This document shows positions 10,459 to 17,976 of a stretch of 34,103 bases of DNA, piece by piece. The notes under the pieces were generated by a model. It was given only the letters and a program-made list of their open reading frames with translations, was not told where the DNA came from and did no database searches. The DNA lies in the NCBI GenBank assembly GCA_002327405.1, contig DCVO01000111.1, positions 28,170 to 62,272 of the forward strand, read 5' to 3'. How positions within the stretch are numbered: the stretch's first letter is position 1; each line of letters begins with the position of its first letter. Made by a program: the position numbers and the translations under genes. The DNA is from Thiobacillus sp. UBA2186 (GTDB taxonomy: Bacteria; Pseudomonadota; Gammaproteobacteria; Burkholderiales; Thiobacillaceae).

Positions 10459-10478
10459 GGTATTCGTCGGCGGTTTAT

Positions 10479-11408
10479 TCAGGGAATGGCGACGCTTGCC
10501 ATCAGTGCCTGCGCCAGCGCATCGGCATCGGCCTCGCCCGACGGGCCGCGCAGGCGGTGGCCGGCGACGGCAGGCAGCACCGCCTGCACGTCCTCGGGCA
10601 GCACCTGCGAACGGCCGGCAAGAAAGGCCCAGGCGCGGCTGGCGTGCACCAGCGCGAGGCCGGCGCGCGGCGACAGCCCGGGGCCGAACCGGCCGCCGCT
10701 GCGCGAGCGCGCGATCAGGGCCTGCACGTAGTCGAGCAGGGCTTCGGCGACGAAAACCTCGGATGCTCTATGCTGCGCCGCGATCAGGCTGGCAGGATCG
10801 AGCAGCGGCTTCATGTGCGCGATCATTTCGCGCCGGTCTTCGCCCGCGAGCAGCATGCGTTCGGCCTGTGCATCCGGGTAGCCGAGCGCGATGCGCATGA
10901 GGAAACGGTCGAGCTGCGATTCCGGCAGCGGGAAGGTCCCGACCTGATGCGTGGGGTTCTGCGTGGCGATGACGAAGAAGGGCGCGGGCAGTGCGCGCGT
11001 CTCGCCCTCCGTGGTGACCTGGTGCTCTTCCATCGCTTCCAGCAGCGCGCTTTGCGCCTTGGGCGTGGCGCGGTTCACTTCGTCGGCGAGAACCAGATGC
11101 GCGAAGATCGGGCCGGGATGGAACACGAACTGGCTGCGCTCGCGGTCGAATATCGACACGCCGAGAATGTCGGCAGGCAGCAGGTCGGCGGTGAACTGGA
11201 TGCGGTGGAATTGCAGGCCCAGGGTCTGCGCCAGCGCGTGCGCCAGCGTGGTCTTGCCCATGCCCGGCAGGTCCTCGATCAGCAGGTGTCCGCGCGCCAG
11301 CACGCAGGCCAGCGCCAGGCGGATTTCGCGTTCCTTGCCGAGCACGATCTGTCCGACCTGGCGCACGGCGGTTTCCAGCATGACGGCGAGGGGGGTGGCG
11401 GTGTCCAT
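10479..11408 (-). CDS. MoxR-family AAA+ ATPase (second copy)
   Basis: A 309-residue MoxR ATPase starting at ATG 11408: Walker A DLPGMGKT at 46-53, Walker B LADE at 107-110, sensor 1 ATQNPTHQ, and the C-terminal lid with the SPRAGLALVHASRAW stretch typical of MoxR. The frame is open for about 1.9 kb further upstream, but that extension is antisense to the transporter region and has no family features. It leads the minus-strand set MoxR-DUF58-transglutaminase. The role is chaperone-like remodelling, inferred from the family. Confidence 0.92.
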   Translation of the reverse strand: MDTATPLAVMLETAVRQVGQIVLGKEREIRLALACVLARGHLLIEDLPGMGKTTLAHALAQTLGLQFHRIQFTADLLPADILGVSIFDRERSQFVFHPGPIFAHLVLADEVNRATPKAQSALLEAMEEHQVTTEGETRALPAPFFVIATQNPTHQVGTFPLPESQLDRFLMRIALGYPDAQAERMLLAGEDRREMIAHMKPLLDPASLIAAQHRASEVFVAEALLDYVQALIARSRSGGRFGPGLSPRAGLALVHASRAWAFLAGRSQVLPEDVQAVLPAVAGHRLRGPSGEADADALAQALMASVAIP

Positions 11409-11473
11409 GAATGCTAAAACGGCAAAAAGCTTTCTGTCTTGACGCGCTGTCGCGCGAATCGTTCCTTTGAGGG

Positions 11474-12763
11474 CTAGCTGGAGGCGGCTTCTTCGGCTCG
11501 GTGCATCGGCACGGTGTGCAGCGGCCGGCTGAGGAACGGCACCAGCAGGTAGCAAAGTGCGAGCGAGGCGGCCGCAACCCAGAGCAGGGGTCCAAGTGAT
11601 TGATGGAACACCTGTTCGTACAAGCGCGAGCCGACCACCGAAGAAAACTGGTCGGTGGCGTTGTAGAGCGACATCATCACCGCGAAGGTGAAGCCCTCGG
11701 CGCGCGGCGGGCAGGCGCGCGCCGCCACGGACAGGATCATCAGCATGCCGATCTGATTCAGCATACCCACGGATACATGCAGCGGCGCGGCGACGGTTTG
11801 CGCATGGCTGCTGGGCTGGGCCAGCGCAAGATAGGCCAGCACCGCAAGGATCGCGGCGCTGATGGCGACATTGGCCTGAACAGCGAGCGAGCGCCTGGCC
11901 AGCACGTGGCCGAAGAGCCAGGCGCCGATCACCCCGCCGACAGCCGTGAAGGCGGAGAGCTGGCCGATGAACTGCTGGTCGAAATGCAGAATGTCGGACA
12001 TGTGGAAATAGAGCGGCGTACCGAAGCCGGGGCTGAAGCACCACAGCACCACGAATACCGCCGCCAGCTGAAGCTTCGGCGAGCGGATCGCGAGCCACAT
12101 GCTTTGCGTGGTCTCCTTCATCGCCGCGAGTTCGACGCGGCTCGGTTTTTCCCGCACCAGGAAATAGCTGGCCGCGAGCACGGCGATGGGCGCCAGCATG
12201 GTGACGGTGGCGGCGAGGTGCAGCGCGGTGGCCGGCTTGAAAGTGTTGGCGAGGAAACCGCCGGCAAGGGCGGTGACGACGGCGGCGAGCTTGAACCAGA
12301 ACCACTGCGTGCCGAGAAAGCGCGCGGTGAGCCCCGTTTCGGCGCCTTTTTCCACCATCAGCGCGTCGATGATGACATCGGAAGCGGCGGTGCCGAATGC
12401 AGTCAGTGTGAGCGCGATGACCAGCGAACTGGGGTCGGTGAGCCCGGCCAGCGACATGAAGCCGCCGGCGCCGAGCAGGTTCACCAGCATGAGCCAGCTC
12501 TTGCGCCGGTAGCCAAACAGCGGCAGGAAGTCGCTGACCAGGCCGTAAAGCGGCTTGATCACCCAGGGCATGGAGGCGATGGCAAGATAATCGGAAACCT
12601 CGCTGGTGGAGAGCCCCAGTTCCTCCTTCAGATAGAAATTCAGCGGCTGGCCGATCAGGCCGCCCATCTGCGCGAAACTCTGGGCGAAATAGGCCAGCCC
12701 GAACAGGAAGAACATGCGCCGGGCGTGGCCGGAATCGGGGGTGCTCGCGGGCAGAGGGGGCAT
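11474..12763 (-). CDS. BT1/folate-biopterin-type MFS transporter
   Basis: A 429-residue polytopic membrane protein with about 12 hydrophobic helices. The stretch PWVIKPLYGLVSDFLPLFGYRRKSWL is the hallmark cytoplasmic loop of the BT1 (folate/biopterin transporter) branch of the major facilitator superfamily; bacterial members have mostly unknown substrates. I chose ATG 12763; a TTG at 12841 would add 26 residues rich in Pro with no ribosome site. The gene is 66 bases upstream of, and on the same strand as, the MoxR gene at 11408. It is divergent from the sigma factor gene at 12949. An AmpG-like muropeptide permease is a less likely alternative. Confidence 0.75.
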   Translation of the reverse strand: MPPLPASTPDSGHARRMFFLFGLAYFAQSFAQMGGLIGQPLNFYLKEELGLSTSEVSDYLAIASMPWVIKPLYGLVSDFLPLFGYRRKSWLMLVNLLGAGGFMSLAGLTDPSSLVIALTLTAFGTAASDVIIDALMVEKGAETGLTARFLGTQWFWFKLAAVVTALAGGFLANTFKPATALHLAATVTMLAPIAVLAASYFLVREKPSRVELAAMKETTQSMWLAIRSPKLQLAAVFVVLWCFSPGFGTPLYFHMSDILHFDQQFIGQLSAFTAVGGVIGAWLFGHVLARRSLAVQANVAISAAILAVLAYLALAQPSSHAQTVAAPLHVSVGMLNQIGMLMILSVAARACPPRAEGFTFAVMMSLYNATDQFSSVVGSRLYEQVFHQSLGPLLWVAAASLALCYLLVPFLSRPLHTVPMHRAEEAASS

Positions 12764-12847
12764 CGGAACTGGTGGCGGATCTAGGCGGATGCAGCCATGA
12801 TAGCCGCTTTGTGCGCGGTTTTTCTTGCCGGTAGTCGACAAGTACTG

Positions 12848-12876
12848 TTGCCATGCCGGAAAACCGGGAACAGAAT
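12848..12876 (+). promoter_or_regulatory. Candidate sigma-70 promoter of the ECF sigma operon
   Basis: TTGCCA (12848-12853, five of six to TTGACA), a 17-base spacer and CAGAAT (12871-12876, four of six to TATAAT) lie about 70 bases before ATG 12949. A small CCGG..CCGG dyad lies within the spacer. No convincing GGAAC/GTC-type ECF promoter was found, so autoregulation by the encoded sigma factor is not shown. Confidence 0.4.
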
Positions 12877-12948
12877 TTAAAACAAAGAATGAAAAACATG
12901 GAATAAGGCGGGTAATTGCCGCGTCTTACAAAGTATCGGAGAAGACAA

Positions 12949-13494
12949 ATGATCTGGTTTTGCAGAAGTACCCAGCAGGAAATCCTGCGCCATCGTACCC
13001 GCCTGTTCAGGCTGGCCTTTGCCTGGTGCGGCGACCGCGCCATGGCCGAAGATCTGGTGCAGGAGGCGCTGACGCGTGCGCTGGCCACGACTTCTCCGCT
13101 CAAGGAGCCGCGCGCCCTCGAAGGTTGGCTCATGGTCATCCTCAACAACTGCTGGCGCGACTGCCTGCGCAGGAAAATGGCGGGCATATTGGAAGACATC
13201 GACGACTGGGCCGAGCGCCTGGAGTCCGAGGAACTTTCGCCCGAGCAGAATTTGGCCGGGCGGCAGACCGCGATTACCGTGCGCAACGCCATTGCGCGCC
13301 TGCCGTTGGGCCAGCGCCAGGTGCTGACCCTGGTGGACATGGAAGACCGCAGCTATGCCGAAGTGGCGGAAATTCTGGGCGTGCCAGCCGGCACGGTGAT
13401 GAGCCGACTGGCCCGCGCGCGCGCCGCGCTCAAGGAGATGCTGACAGATGTAAGGCCGGCTGCCCAGACAGCCAGCCTCAGGAGAGTGAAATGA
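12949..13494 (+). CDS. ECF-type sigma-70 family RNA polymerase sigma factor
   Basis: A 181-residue two-domain sigma factor: region 2 around residues 15-60 (LAFAWCGDRAMAEDLVQEAL) and region 4 around 115-165 (LPLGQRQVLTLVDMEDRSYAEVAEILGVP then GTVMSRLARARAAL, a helix-turn-helix). ATG 12949 is chosen because a GGAG ribosome site lies eight bases upstream; a TTG at 12916 in the same frame lacks one. The stop overlaps the anti-sigma start by four bases (ATGA), a standard sigma/anti-sigma coupling. It should direct RNA polymerase to a small stress or envelope regulon when released from its anti-sigma factor. Confidence 0.9.
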   Translation: MIWFCRSTQQEILRHRTRLFRLAFAWCGDRAMAEDLVQEALTRALATTSPLKEPRALEGWLMVILNNCWRDCLRRKMAGILEDIDDWAERLESEELSPEQNLAGRQTAITVRNAIARLPLGQRQVLTLVDMEDRSYAEVAEILGVPAGTVMSRLARARAALKEMLTDVRPAAQTASLRRVK

Positions 13495-14210
13495 AAATGT
13501 TGATTACCGACGAAACCCTGAATGCCTTCGTCGACCAGCAACTTACCCCCAGCGAAATGGGCGAAGTCTTCGAGGCGGTCAAACAGGATGCCGAACTGGC
13601 GCGTCGCAGCTGCGAAATCCGCCAGCTCAAATCCCTGATCAAGCACGCCTACGACGGCGTCGAGCCGAGCCGGCCCGCGCAATGGCGCAATACCCGCGGC
13701 TGGGGCATGCAGGCCGCGGCCGCAGCCCTGCTGCTTGGACTGGGCGGGCTGATCGGCTGGTCCCTGCGCCCGATGGGAAGCATTCTGCCTGCTGCCTTGG
13801 CGCAAAGCGGGGAATTCGTCCCGGCCGCCCGGCAAAGCGAAAACGAGGGCAACCGCTTCATCCTGCATCTCGATACCGACAAGCCCGACCGCATGGTTGC
13901 GGTGCTAGATTATGCCGACCAGATTCTGGACAACGCCAGGAAGGAAGGCGTGCAGGCCGAACTGGAAATCGTCGCCAACAGCTACGGCCTCAACCTGCTG
14001 CGCGCCGGCTACACCCCCCATCTCGATCGCATCAAGGCGCTTTCGGGCAAGCACGCCAATCTCAGCTTCATTGCCTGCGGCCAGACCGTCGCCCGCTTCA
14101 AGCGCGAAGGCCAGGAAGTCACCCTTATCAAACAAGCCAAGGTGGCGCCGTCCGCCATTGGCGAGGTGGTGAGCAAGATGAAGGAGGGGTGGACTTACAT
14201 CCGCGTGTAA
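13491..14210 (+). CDS. Membrane anti-sigma factor fused to a DsrE-like domain
   Basis: A 239-residue protein in three parts. Residues 1-55 (TDETLNAFVDQQLTPSEMGE and following helices) look like a cytoplasmic anti-sigma domain without the HxxxCxxC zinc motif. Residues 73-92 are a single membrane helix. Residues 120-239 resemble the DsrE/COG1416 fold: RFILHLDTDKPDRMVAVL, ELEIVANSYGLNLLRAG, a conserved Cys in FIACGQTV (Cys196), and the C-terminal VAPSAIGEVVSKMKEGWTYI. DsrE-type Cys residues bind sulfane sulfur in other proteins, so the exported domain could sense a sulfur or redox state; that is inference. GGAGAG lies just before the ATG. Confidence 0.8.
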   Translation: MKMLITDETLNAFVDQQLTPSEMGEVFEAVKQDAELARRSCEIRQLKSLIKHAYDGVEPSRPAQWRNTRGWGMQAAAAALLLGLGGLIGWSLRPMGSILPAALAQSGEFVPAARQSENEGNRFILHLDTDKPDRMVAVLDYADQILDNARKEGVQAELEIVANSYGLNLLRAGYTPHLDRIKALSGKHANLSFIACGQTVARFKREGQEVTLIKQAKVAPSAIGEVVSKMKEGWTYIRV

Positions 14211-14220
14211 GCGTTTTGTT

Positions 14221-14242
14221 CCCTCTCCCTTGAGGGAGAGGG
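14221..14242. repeat. REP-like hairpin after the anti-sigma gene
   Basis: Arms CCCTCTCCCT and AGGGAGAGGG, ten bases each with a two-base loop, start 10 bases after the anti-sigma stop and are followed by GGGGTGAGGGGG. This is a widespread proteobacterial REP-type sequence. It is followed about 30 bases later by a T-run (CTTTTTTGTT), so it may also end the sigma operon transcript. Confidence 0.7.
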
Positions 14243-14299
14243 CTGGGGTGAGGGGGATTCTTCGGAGTCCCTTTTTTGTTGCCTGGAATATGTGGACCA

Positions 14300-14764
14300 T
14301 CATTGCGAGCGCAGCGAAGCAATCCAGGGTTTTGTTTGATTGGCGAAGAGCGTTGGTCAGATTGACCATCTTCCATGGCCAAAGGCCAGTGGCCGGGGGT
14401 TGCCCGGCAGCAAGTTACTTTCTTTGTTTCGCCAAAGAAAGTAACCAAAGAAAGGCGACCCCGCTGTGCTGCCCCGCCAAAAATCATGGCGGGGTAAACC
14501 TCGGTCGGAGTCTTGAATTGGGCGGCTCGCAAACTCGCACGATCCGCCCGGAAAAAATCGCCCGGTCGGCCACGTGCTCAGACACGCTCGCCTCAACATC
14601 CCCCAATTCAAGCCTCCGCCCGAGGCAGCACAGAGGGGAGAACACCGGGGACACGGCGAGGGGCGGGGTTTTTCGTCACTGCGAGCCCCGAAGGGGCGTG
14701 GCAGTCCAGTCAAATGTGGCTAAGCCTTCTTGAACTGGATTGCCGCGCTGCGCTCGCAATGACG
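14300..14764. repeat. CATTGCGAGCGCAGCG repeat, three copies
   Basis: A direct copy at 14300-14328 (CATTGCGAGCGCAGCGAAGC) and an inverted copy at 14735-14764 (ending GCGCTCGCAATGACG) flank a diverged copy at 14674-14709 (CACTGCGAGCCCCGAAGGGG). The last two form an inverted pair about 90 bases long. This sequence recurs in many bacterial genomes as a REP-like repeat. Confidence 0.75.
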
Positions 14765-14821
14765 GCGGGGTAGGTAAAGGGTTCGGGGTGGCTTTTGAAT
14801 TTCCCCGTCTTTGCCGCCGCA

Positions 14822-14933
14822 GCCTGGAGCTTGCGGGCGGAACAACGCGGCGCAGCATGTCTGAGCCCCGCTCACTTCTGCAAACAAACAAAAGCGGGGC
14901 GAGTTCTGCGCCGCCCGCCCGCAAGCTCCAGGC
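14822..14933. repeat. Perfect 19-base inverted repeat with nested stems
   Basis: Left arm GCCTGGAGCTTGCGGGCGG at 14822-14840 and its exact reverse complement at 14915-14933. Nested inside are further complementary blocks (GCGGCGCAG with CTGCGCCGC, and GCCCCGCT with AGCGGGGC), so the whole 112 bases can fold into one long hairpin. It is the inner part of the composite repeat. Confidence 0.85.
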
Positions 14934-15092
14934 TAAGGGAAGCCGCAGGCCGGCATAGCCGGGTCGCCTTCTTTTGGTTACTTTTCTTGGCGAAGCAAGA
15001 AAAGTGACTAGCTGCCGGGCTACTCCCGGCCTCAGATGCATTTCACCCACGCACGCATGCGTTCTGAAAAACGTTAGCTATGGATAACGCCG

Positions 15093-15329
15093 TTATTCAT
15101 AAAAATCCAACTTGATAAATTCAACAGGGGCACCTGCTATGGTTTCATTGTTGTATTTGAAGCATGTGTCATCCGCTTCCTTGCTGAATTCTTTTATACA
15201 GTTGAAACCATCAGCAAGTTGGTAATCTCTTAACTCAGCCCCCAGAAGAATCCCTTTGAAACTAAGTGGCTTCTCTTCAGCAAATGCCGTTCCCAGAAAT
15301 AGGCACAAAAATATTGAAAGTGGTTTCAT
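15093..15329 (-). pseudogene. Short secreted protein, probably C-terminally truncated
   Basis: The 78-residue frame begins with a clean signal peptide (MKPLSIFLCLFLGTAFA) and contains FKGILLGAEL and two Cys (FNCIKEFSKEADDTCF), resembling a broad group of small periplasmic proteins that normally run to about 120-160 residues. It stops right after EFIKLDFYE, where such proteins usually continue, and just beyond this lies the composite repeat region. The DNA is visibly AT-rich compared with the GC-rich neighbours, which suggests acquisition by transfer. I regard it as a remnant, though a genuine short protein is possible. No function can be assigned. Confidence 0.5.
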
Positions 15330-15381
15330 AAGTTCAGGCCCCTATTGACATTTCCCAGCTAGATTCAAATTTTGTAAAAAA

Positions 15382-16041
15382 CTATGAATGCCTCGGCGGC
15401 GTCAACCTCTGCTCCACCGCAAACACCGCCGCCTCCACCCGCGATGTCAAATTCAGCTTGGCCAGGATGTTCCGCACATGCAGTTTCACCGTGTCGTGGC
15501 TGATGCCGAGCTCCTTGGCGATGGCCTTGTTGCTGTCGCCCTTGGCGAGGTAGGCGAGGATTTCGCGTTCGCGCGCGGTGAGCTGGTTGATGAGCGAGGT
15601 GGCCTTGCCCTTCTTGTTGTCGAGCAGGGTCACCAGCTTGGCGGTCATCTGCGGGGCGACGACGGTCTCGCCCTTGTCGGCGCGCATGATGGCGTCGACG
15701 ACTTCGGACGGTTCCATGTTCTTCAGCAGATAACCCTGGGCGCCGGCGCGCAGGGCGCTGGCGAGGTCTTCCTCCTCGTCGCTCACGGTGAGGATCAGGG
15801 TGGTGAAAAACAGGCCTTCTTCGCGCAGCTGCTGCATGAGGGTGATGCCATCGGTCGGCGGCAGGTGCAGGTCCAGCAGCACGACGTCGGGCTGGTGTTC
15901 CTTCAACAGCTGGCGCACGAGGTTGGTGTCGCCGGTGATGCCGCACACGTGGATGGTGCCGTAGTGCTCCAGCAGTTCGGCCAGGCCTTCGCGGAACAGG
16001 GTGTGGTCGTCGACGATGACGACGCGGATCTTTTCGCTCAT
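15382..16041 (-). CDS. NarL/FixJ-family response regulator
   Basis: A 219-residue regulator with a receiver domain (acidic pair DD at 11-12, phosphoacceptor Asp57 in VVLLDLHLPP, conserved Lys in YLLKNMEPSE) and a C-terminal LuxR-type helix-turn-helix (LTAREREILAYLAKGDSNKA and the recognition helix region ISHDTVKLHVRNIL). ATG 16041 overlaps the stop of the sensor kinase gene by four bases (ATGA), so it is translated together with it. It should bind DNA after phosphorylation by that kinase. Target genes are not visible here. Confidence 0.93.
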   Translation of the reverse strand: MSEKIRVVIVDDHTLFREGLAELLEHYGTIHVCGITGDTNLVRQLLKEHQPDVVLLDLHLPPTDGITLMQQLREEGLFFTTLILTVSDEEEDLASALRAGAQGYLLKNMEPSEVVDAIMRADKGETVVAPQMTAKLVTLLDNKKGKATSLINQLTAREREILAYLAKGDSNKAIAKELGISHDTVKLHVRNILAKLNLTSRVEAAVFAVEQRLTPPRHS

Positions 16042-17237
16042 TTCGGTGTTCCTTGCACGGCGGCGTGGGGGAAGACCAGGGTGACGCGGGTGCCGCCGCC
16101 CACGCGGCTGCGGATTTCGACCATGCCTTTGATGCGCTCGGCGCGCTCGCGCATGATGTTCATGCCGAAGTGCATGCCGGGACCGGTATGGCCGGCGGCG
16201 TAGAGGCCGATGCCGTCGTCGATGACACTTATCCGATAGTGGGTGCCGGTGTCTTCCAGCACGACTTGCACCATGCGCGCGTAGGAGTGCTTGCAGATGT
16301 TGGCGAGCGCTTCCTGCACGATGCGGTAGACCTGGGCTTCCTGGTCGGCAGTGAGGGCGAGGTCCTTCACCTGGTTGTCGAGCTTGACCTTGGCGTCGAT
16401 TTTCCTGGCGACGCCGTCGAGGAGTTCCTGCAGTGCGGGCAGGATGCCGCGCGGATCCATGCGGTGGCGGAACTGGCTGATGAGTTCGCGCAGGCCGGAG
16501 TAGGCCGACTCCAGCGCGGAATCGACGTCGCCGAGATATTTCTCGGTGAGCTCGGGCTTGTCGCCGTTGACCGCCTCGCGCAGCATGGCCAGGCGCATTT
16601 TCATGTAGGCCAGGGTCTGCGCCAGCGAGTCGTGGATTTCGTTGGCCAGCATCTGGCGCTCGTTCATCAGGGTGATGCGCAGGTTCTCGCGCGTGAGCCG
16701 CGCGTTTTCCATGGCCATGCCCAGGTGCTCGATGATGGAGGCGAACAGCAGGCTGACGTCCTCGGGGATGGCCTGGTCCTTTTTCAGGAACAGGTTGTAC
16801 ACGCCGAGCAGGGTGTTCTTGTACTTGAGCGGCAGCGCCACCACCCAGCCGCCTTCCATGCCGAAGGCCTGGGCGGTGTTGCCCTTGCATTCGAAGAGAT
16901 AGGGCAGGTTCTTGATGGATGAGCCGACCGGCTGGCCGCATAAGGCGGTTTCCAGCGGCATCACGCTGTTGGCCGCCAGCGCCTCTTGCGGCAGGCCCTC
17001 GGCGCCGACGATGCGCAGGCTCTTGCCGTCCGGCGTCAGCACGCGCACGATGCCGGCGTGGGCGTTGGACAGCCGCACCATGGTGCCGAGGAAACTGTCG
17101 AGCAGATGCTCGACGTCGACATCCATGGACAGCGACGCGGCGATGTCCGTCAGCACCTTGAGATCGGTGTTCTGTTGGCGGTCACCCGCCAGTTGCGGGG
17201 CGAGGGCCTGGTCGGGATGTTGCTGGGGATTGCGCAT
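16038..17237 (-). CDS. Soluble GAF-domain sensor histidine kinase, NarX-like
   Basis: A 399-residue kinase with no membrane helix: a GAF domain (about 27-180) with Cys100 and Cys117, a HisKA_3 dimerisation/phosphoacceptor segment (NEIHDSLAQTLAYMK, His202), and a HATPase_c domain (QEALANICKHSYA, DDGIGL, GMHFGMNIMRERA). The type resembles the cytoplasmic part of NarX/NarQ. The signal must be intracellular, for example a redox state or small ligand bound by the GAF domain; the two Cys could matter, but this is speculation. It is divergent from the Nudix gene, with 101 bases between starts. Confidence 0.92.
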   Translation of the reverse strand: MRNPQQHPDQALAPQLAGDRQQNTDLKVLTDIAASLSMDVDVEHLLDSFLGTMVRLSNAHAGIVRVLTPDGKSLRIVGAEGLPQEALAANSVMPLETALCGQPVGSSIKNLPYLFECKGNTAQAFGMEGGWVVALPLKYKNTLLGVYNLFLKKDQAIPEDVSLLFASIIEHLGMAMENARLTRENLRITLMNERQMLANEIHDSLAQTLAYMKMRLAMLREAVNGDKPELTEKYLGDVDSALESAYSGLRELISQFRHRMDPRGILPALQELLDGVARKIDAKVKLDNQVKDLALTADQEAQVYRIVQEALANICKHSYARMVQVVLEDTGTHYRISVIDDGIGLYAAGHTGPGMHFGMNIMRERAERIKGMVEIRSRVGGGTRVTLVFPHAAVQGTPK

Positions 17238-17338
17238 GCGGAGACGGCCTGGAAACTGCCTGAATAATTGCCTAATTATGCACTGCTGGCGGGGTTTGGC
17301 GAAATTTGTTACCTTGCAGCAAAGACGGTTGAGTAATC

Positions 17339-17887
17339 ATGAAATTTTGCAGTCATTGCGGCGGTTCAGTCGAGTTTCTCGTTCCCCAAGGCGACCACCT
17401 GCCGCGCCACGTGTGCCCGGTCTGCGGCACCATTCATTACCAGAATCCCAAGATGGTGGTGGGTTGCATTCCCGAGTGGGAAGACAAGGTGCTGCTGTGC
17501 CGCCGCGCCATCGAGCCGAAGTACGGCCTGTGGACCCTGCCCGCCGGCTTCATGGAAAACGGCGAGACCACCGCCGAGGGCGCCCTGCGCGAAACCTGGG
17601 AAGAGGCCGGTGCGCGCGTGGAACTGGGGCCGCTGTATACGCTCTTCAACCTGCCGCATGTCAACCAGGTCTATTTCATGTTCCGTGCGCGACTGCTGGA
17701 CATCGATTACAAGCCCGGCATCGAAAGTCTGGAAGTGCGCCTCTTCGCCGAGCACGAAATTCCCTGGGATCAACTGGCCTTCCGCACGGTGAAGGCTTCG
17801 CTGGAACTGTATTTCCAGGATCGCGCCAACGGCGGGTTCCAATTCCACTTCGGCGATATCCGGCCGCCGGTGGAAGACAAGCCGTAA
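17339..17887 (+). CDS. Zinc-ribbon Nudix hydrolase
   Basis: A 182-residue protein. The N-terminal zinc ribbon is formed by CSHC (Cys4, Cys7) and CPVC (Cys26, Cys29). The Nudix box starts at Gly70 and fits GX5EX7REUXEEXGU: Glu76, then RETWEEAG at about 84-91. Nudix enzymes hydrolyse nucleoside diphosphates linked to another moiety, using Mg2+ or Mn2+. The zinc ribbon is similar to that of NADH pyrophosphatases, but the NudC-specific downstream signature is not evident, so the substrate is open. Confidence 0.88.
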   Translation: MKFCSHCGGSVEFLVPQGDHLPRHVCPVCGTIHYQNPKMVVGCIPEWEDKVLLCRRAIEPKYGLWTLPAGFMENGETTAEGALRETWEEAGARVELGPLYTLFNLPHVNQVYFMFRARLLDIDYKPGIESLEVRLFAEHEIPWDQLAFRTVKASLELYFQDRANGGFQFHFGDIRPPVEDKP

Positions 17888-17891
17888 AGCG

Positions 17892-17970
17892 CGAGATCGC
17901 GGCGGGGCGCCGCTCCTACAGCTCGCATCCGAAATGGAAGGTAGGAGGCCCGCCCTCGGGCCGATGGCCG
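17892..17970. repeat. GC-rich REP-like hairpins at a convergent junction
   Basis: Two stem-loops, GCGGC..GCCGC near 17899-17913 followed by TCCTACAG, and GCCCG..CGGGC near 17948-17962 preceded by GTAGGAG, fill the space between the convergent Nudix and 350-residue protein genes. The GTAGGAG edges are typical of widespread proteobacterial REP sequences. They may act as a bidirectional transcription end, although there is no T-run. Confidence 0.55.
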
Positions 17971-17976
17971 AGCTTC

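Larger units (their letters stand above)
14211..15092. repeat. Composite repeat region without a convincing gene
   Basis: This 880-base gap is made of several inverted repeats. The outermost shared pair is 14403-14462 with 14961-15019 (arms containing AAGAAAGTAACC-like and GGTTACTTTTCTTGGCG-like sequence). Inside are CTTGAATTGGG (14512-14522) with its complement (14602-14612), a perfect 19-base pair 14822-14840 with 14915-14933, and three copies of a CATTGCGAGCGCAGCG-type REP-like repeat near 14300, 14674 and 14764. Short open frames here are repeat-derived and lack domain features. Similar composite repeats are common in proteobacterial genomes. It separates the sigma/anti-sigma pair from a truncated AT-rich gene. 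Confidence 0.8.

Noticed and set aside
11409..13340. Very long minus-strand open frame extending the second MoxR gene upstream to 13340
   Set aside because: It is antisense or out of frame to the transporter and sigma factor genes, has no family features, and results from GC-rich codon bias. The MoxR protein begins at ATG 11408.
14300..15019. CRISPR array in the repeat-rich region
   Set aside because: The repeats are inverted and of several kinds, with no regular direct repeat and spacer pattern and no cas genes.
15075..15110. Integron attC-like site beside the AT-rich small gene (ATAACGCCGTTAT palindrome, GTTAGCT)
   Set aside because: The core does not fit GTTRRRY, there is no second core site at the right distance, and no integrase is present.
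17238..17338. Promoter pair between the sensor kinase and Nudix genes
   Set aside because: Some TTG-like and AT-rich hexamers occur, but no pair with convincing spacing and matches could be chosen.
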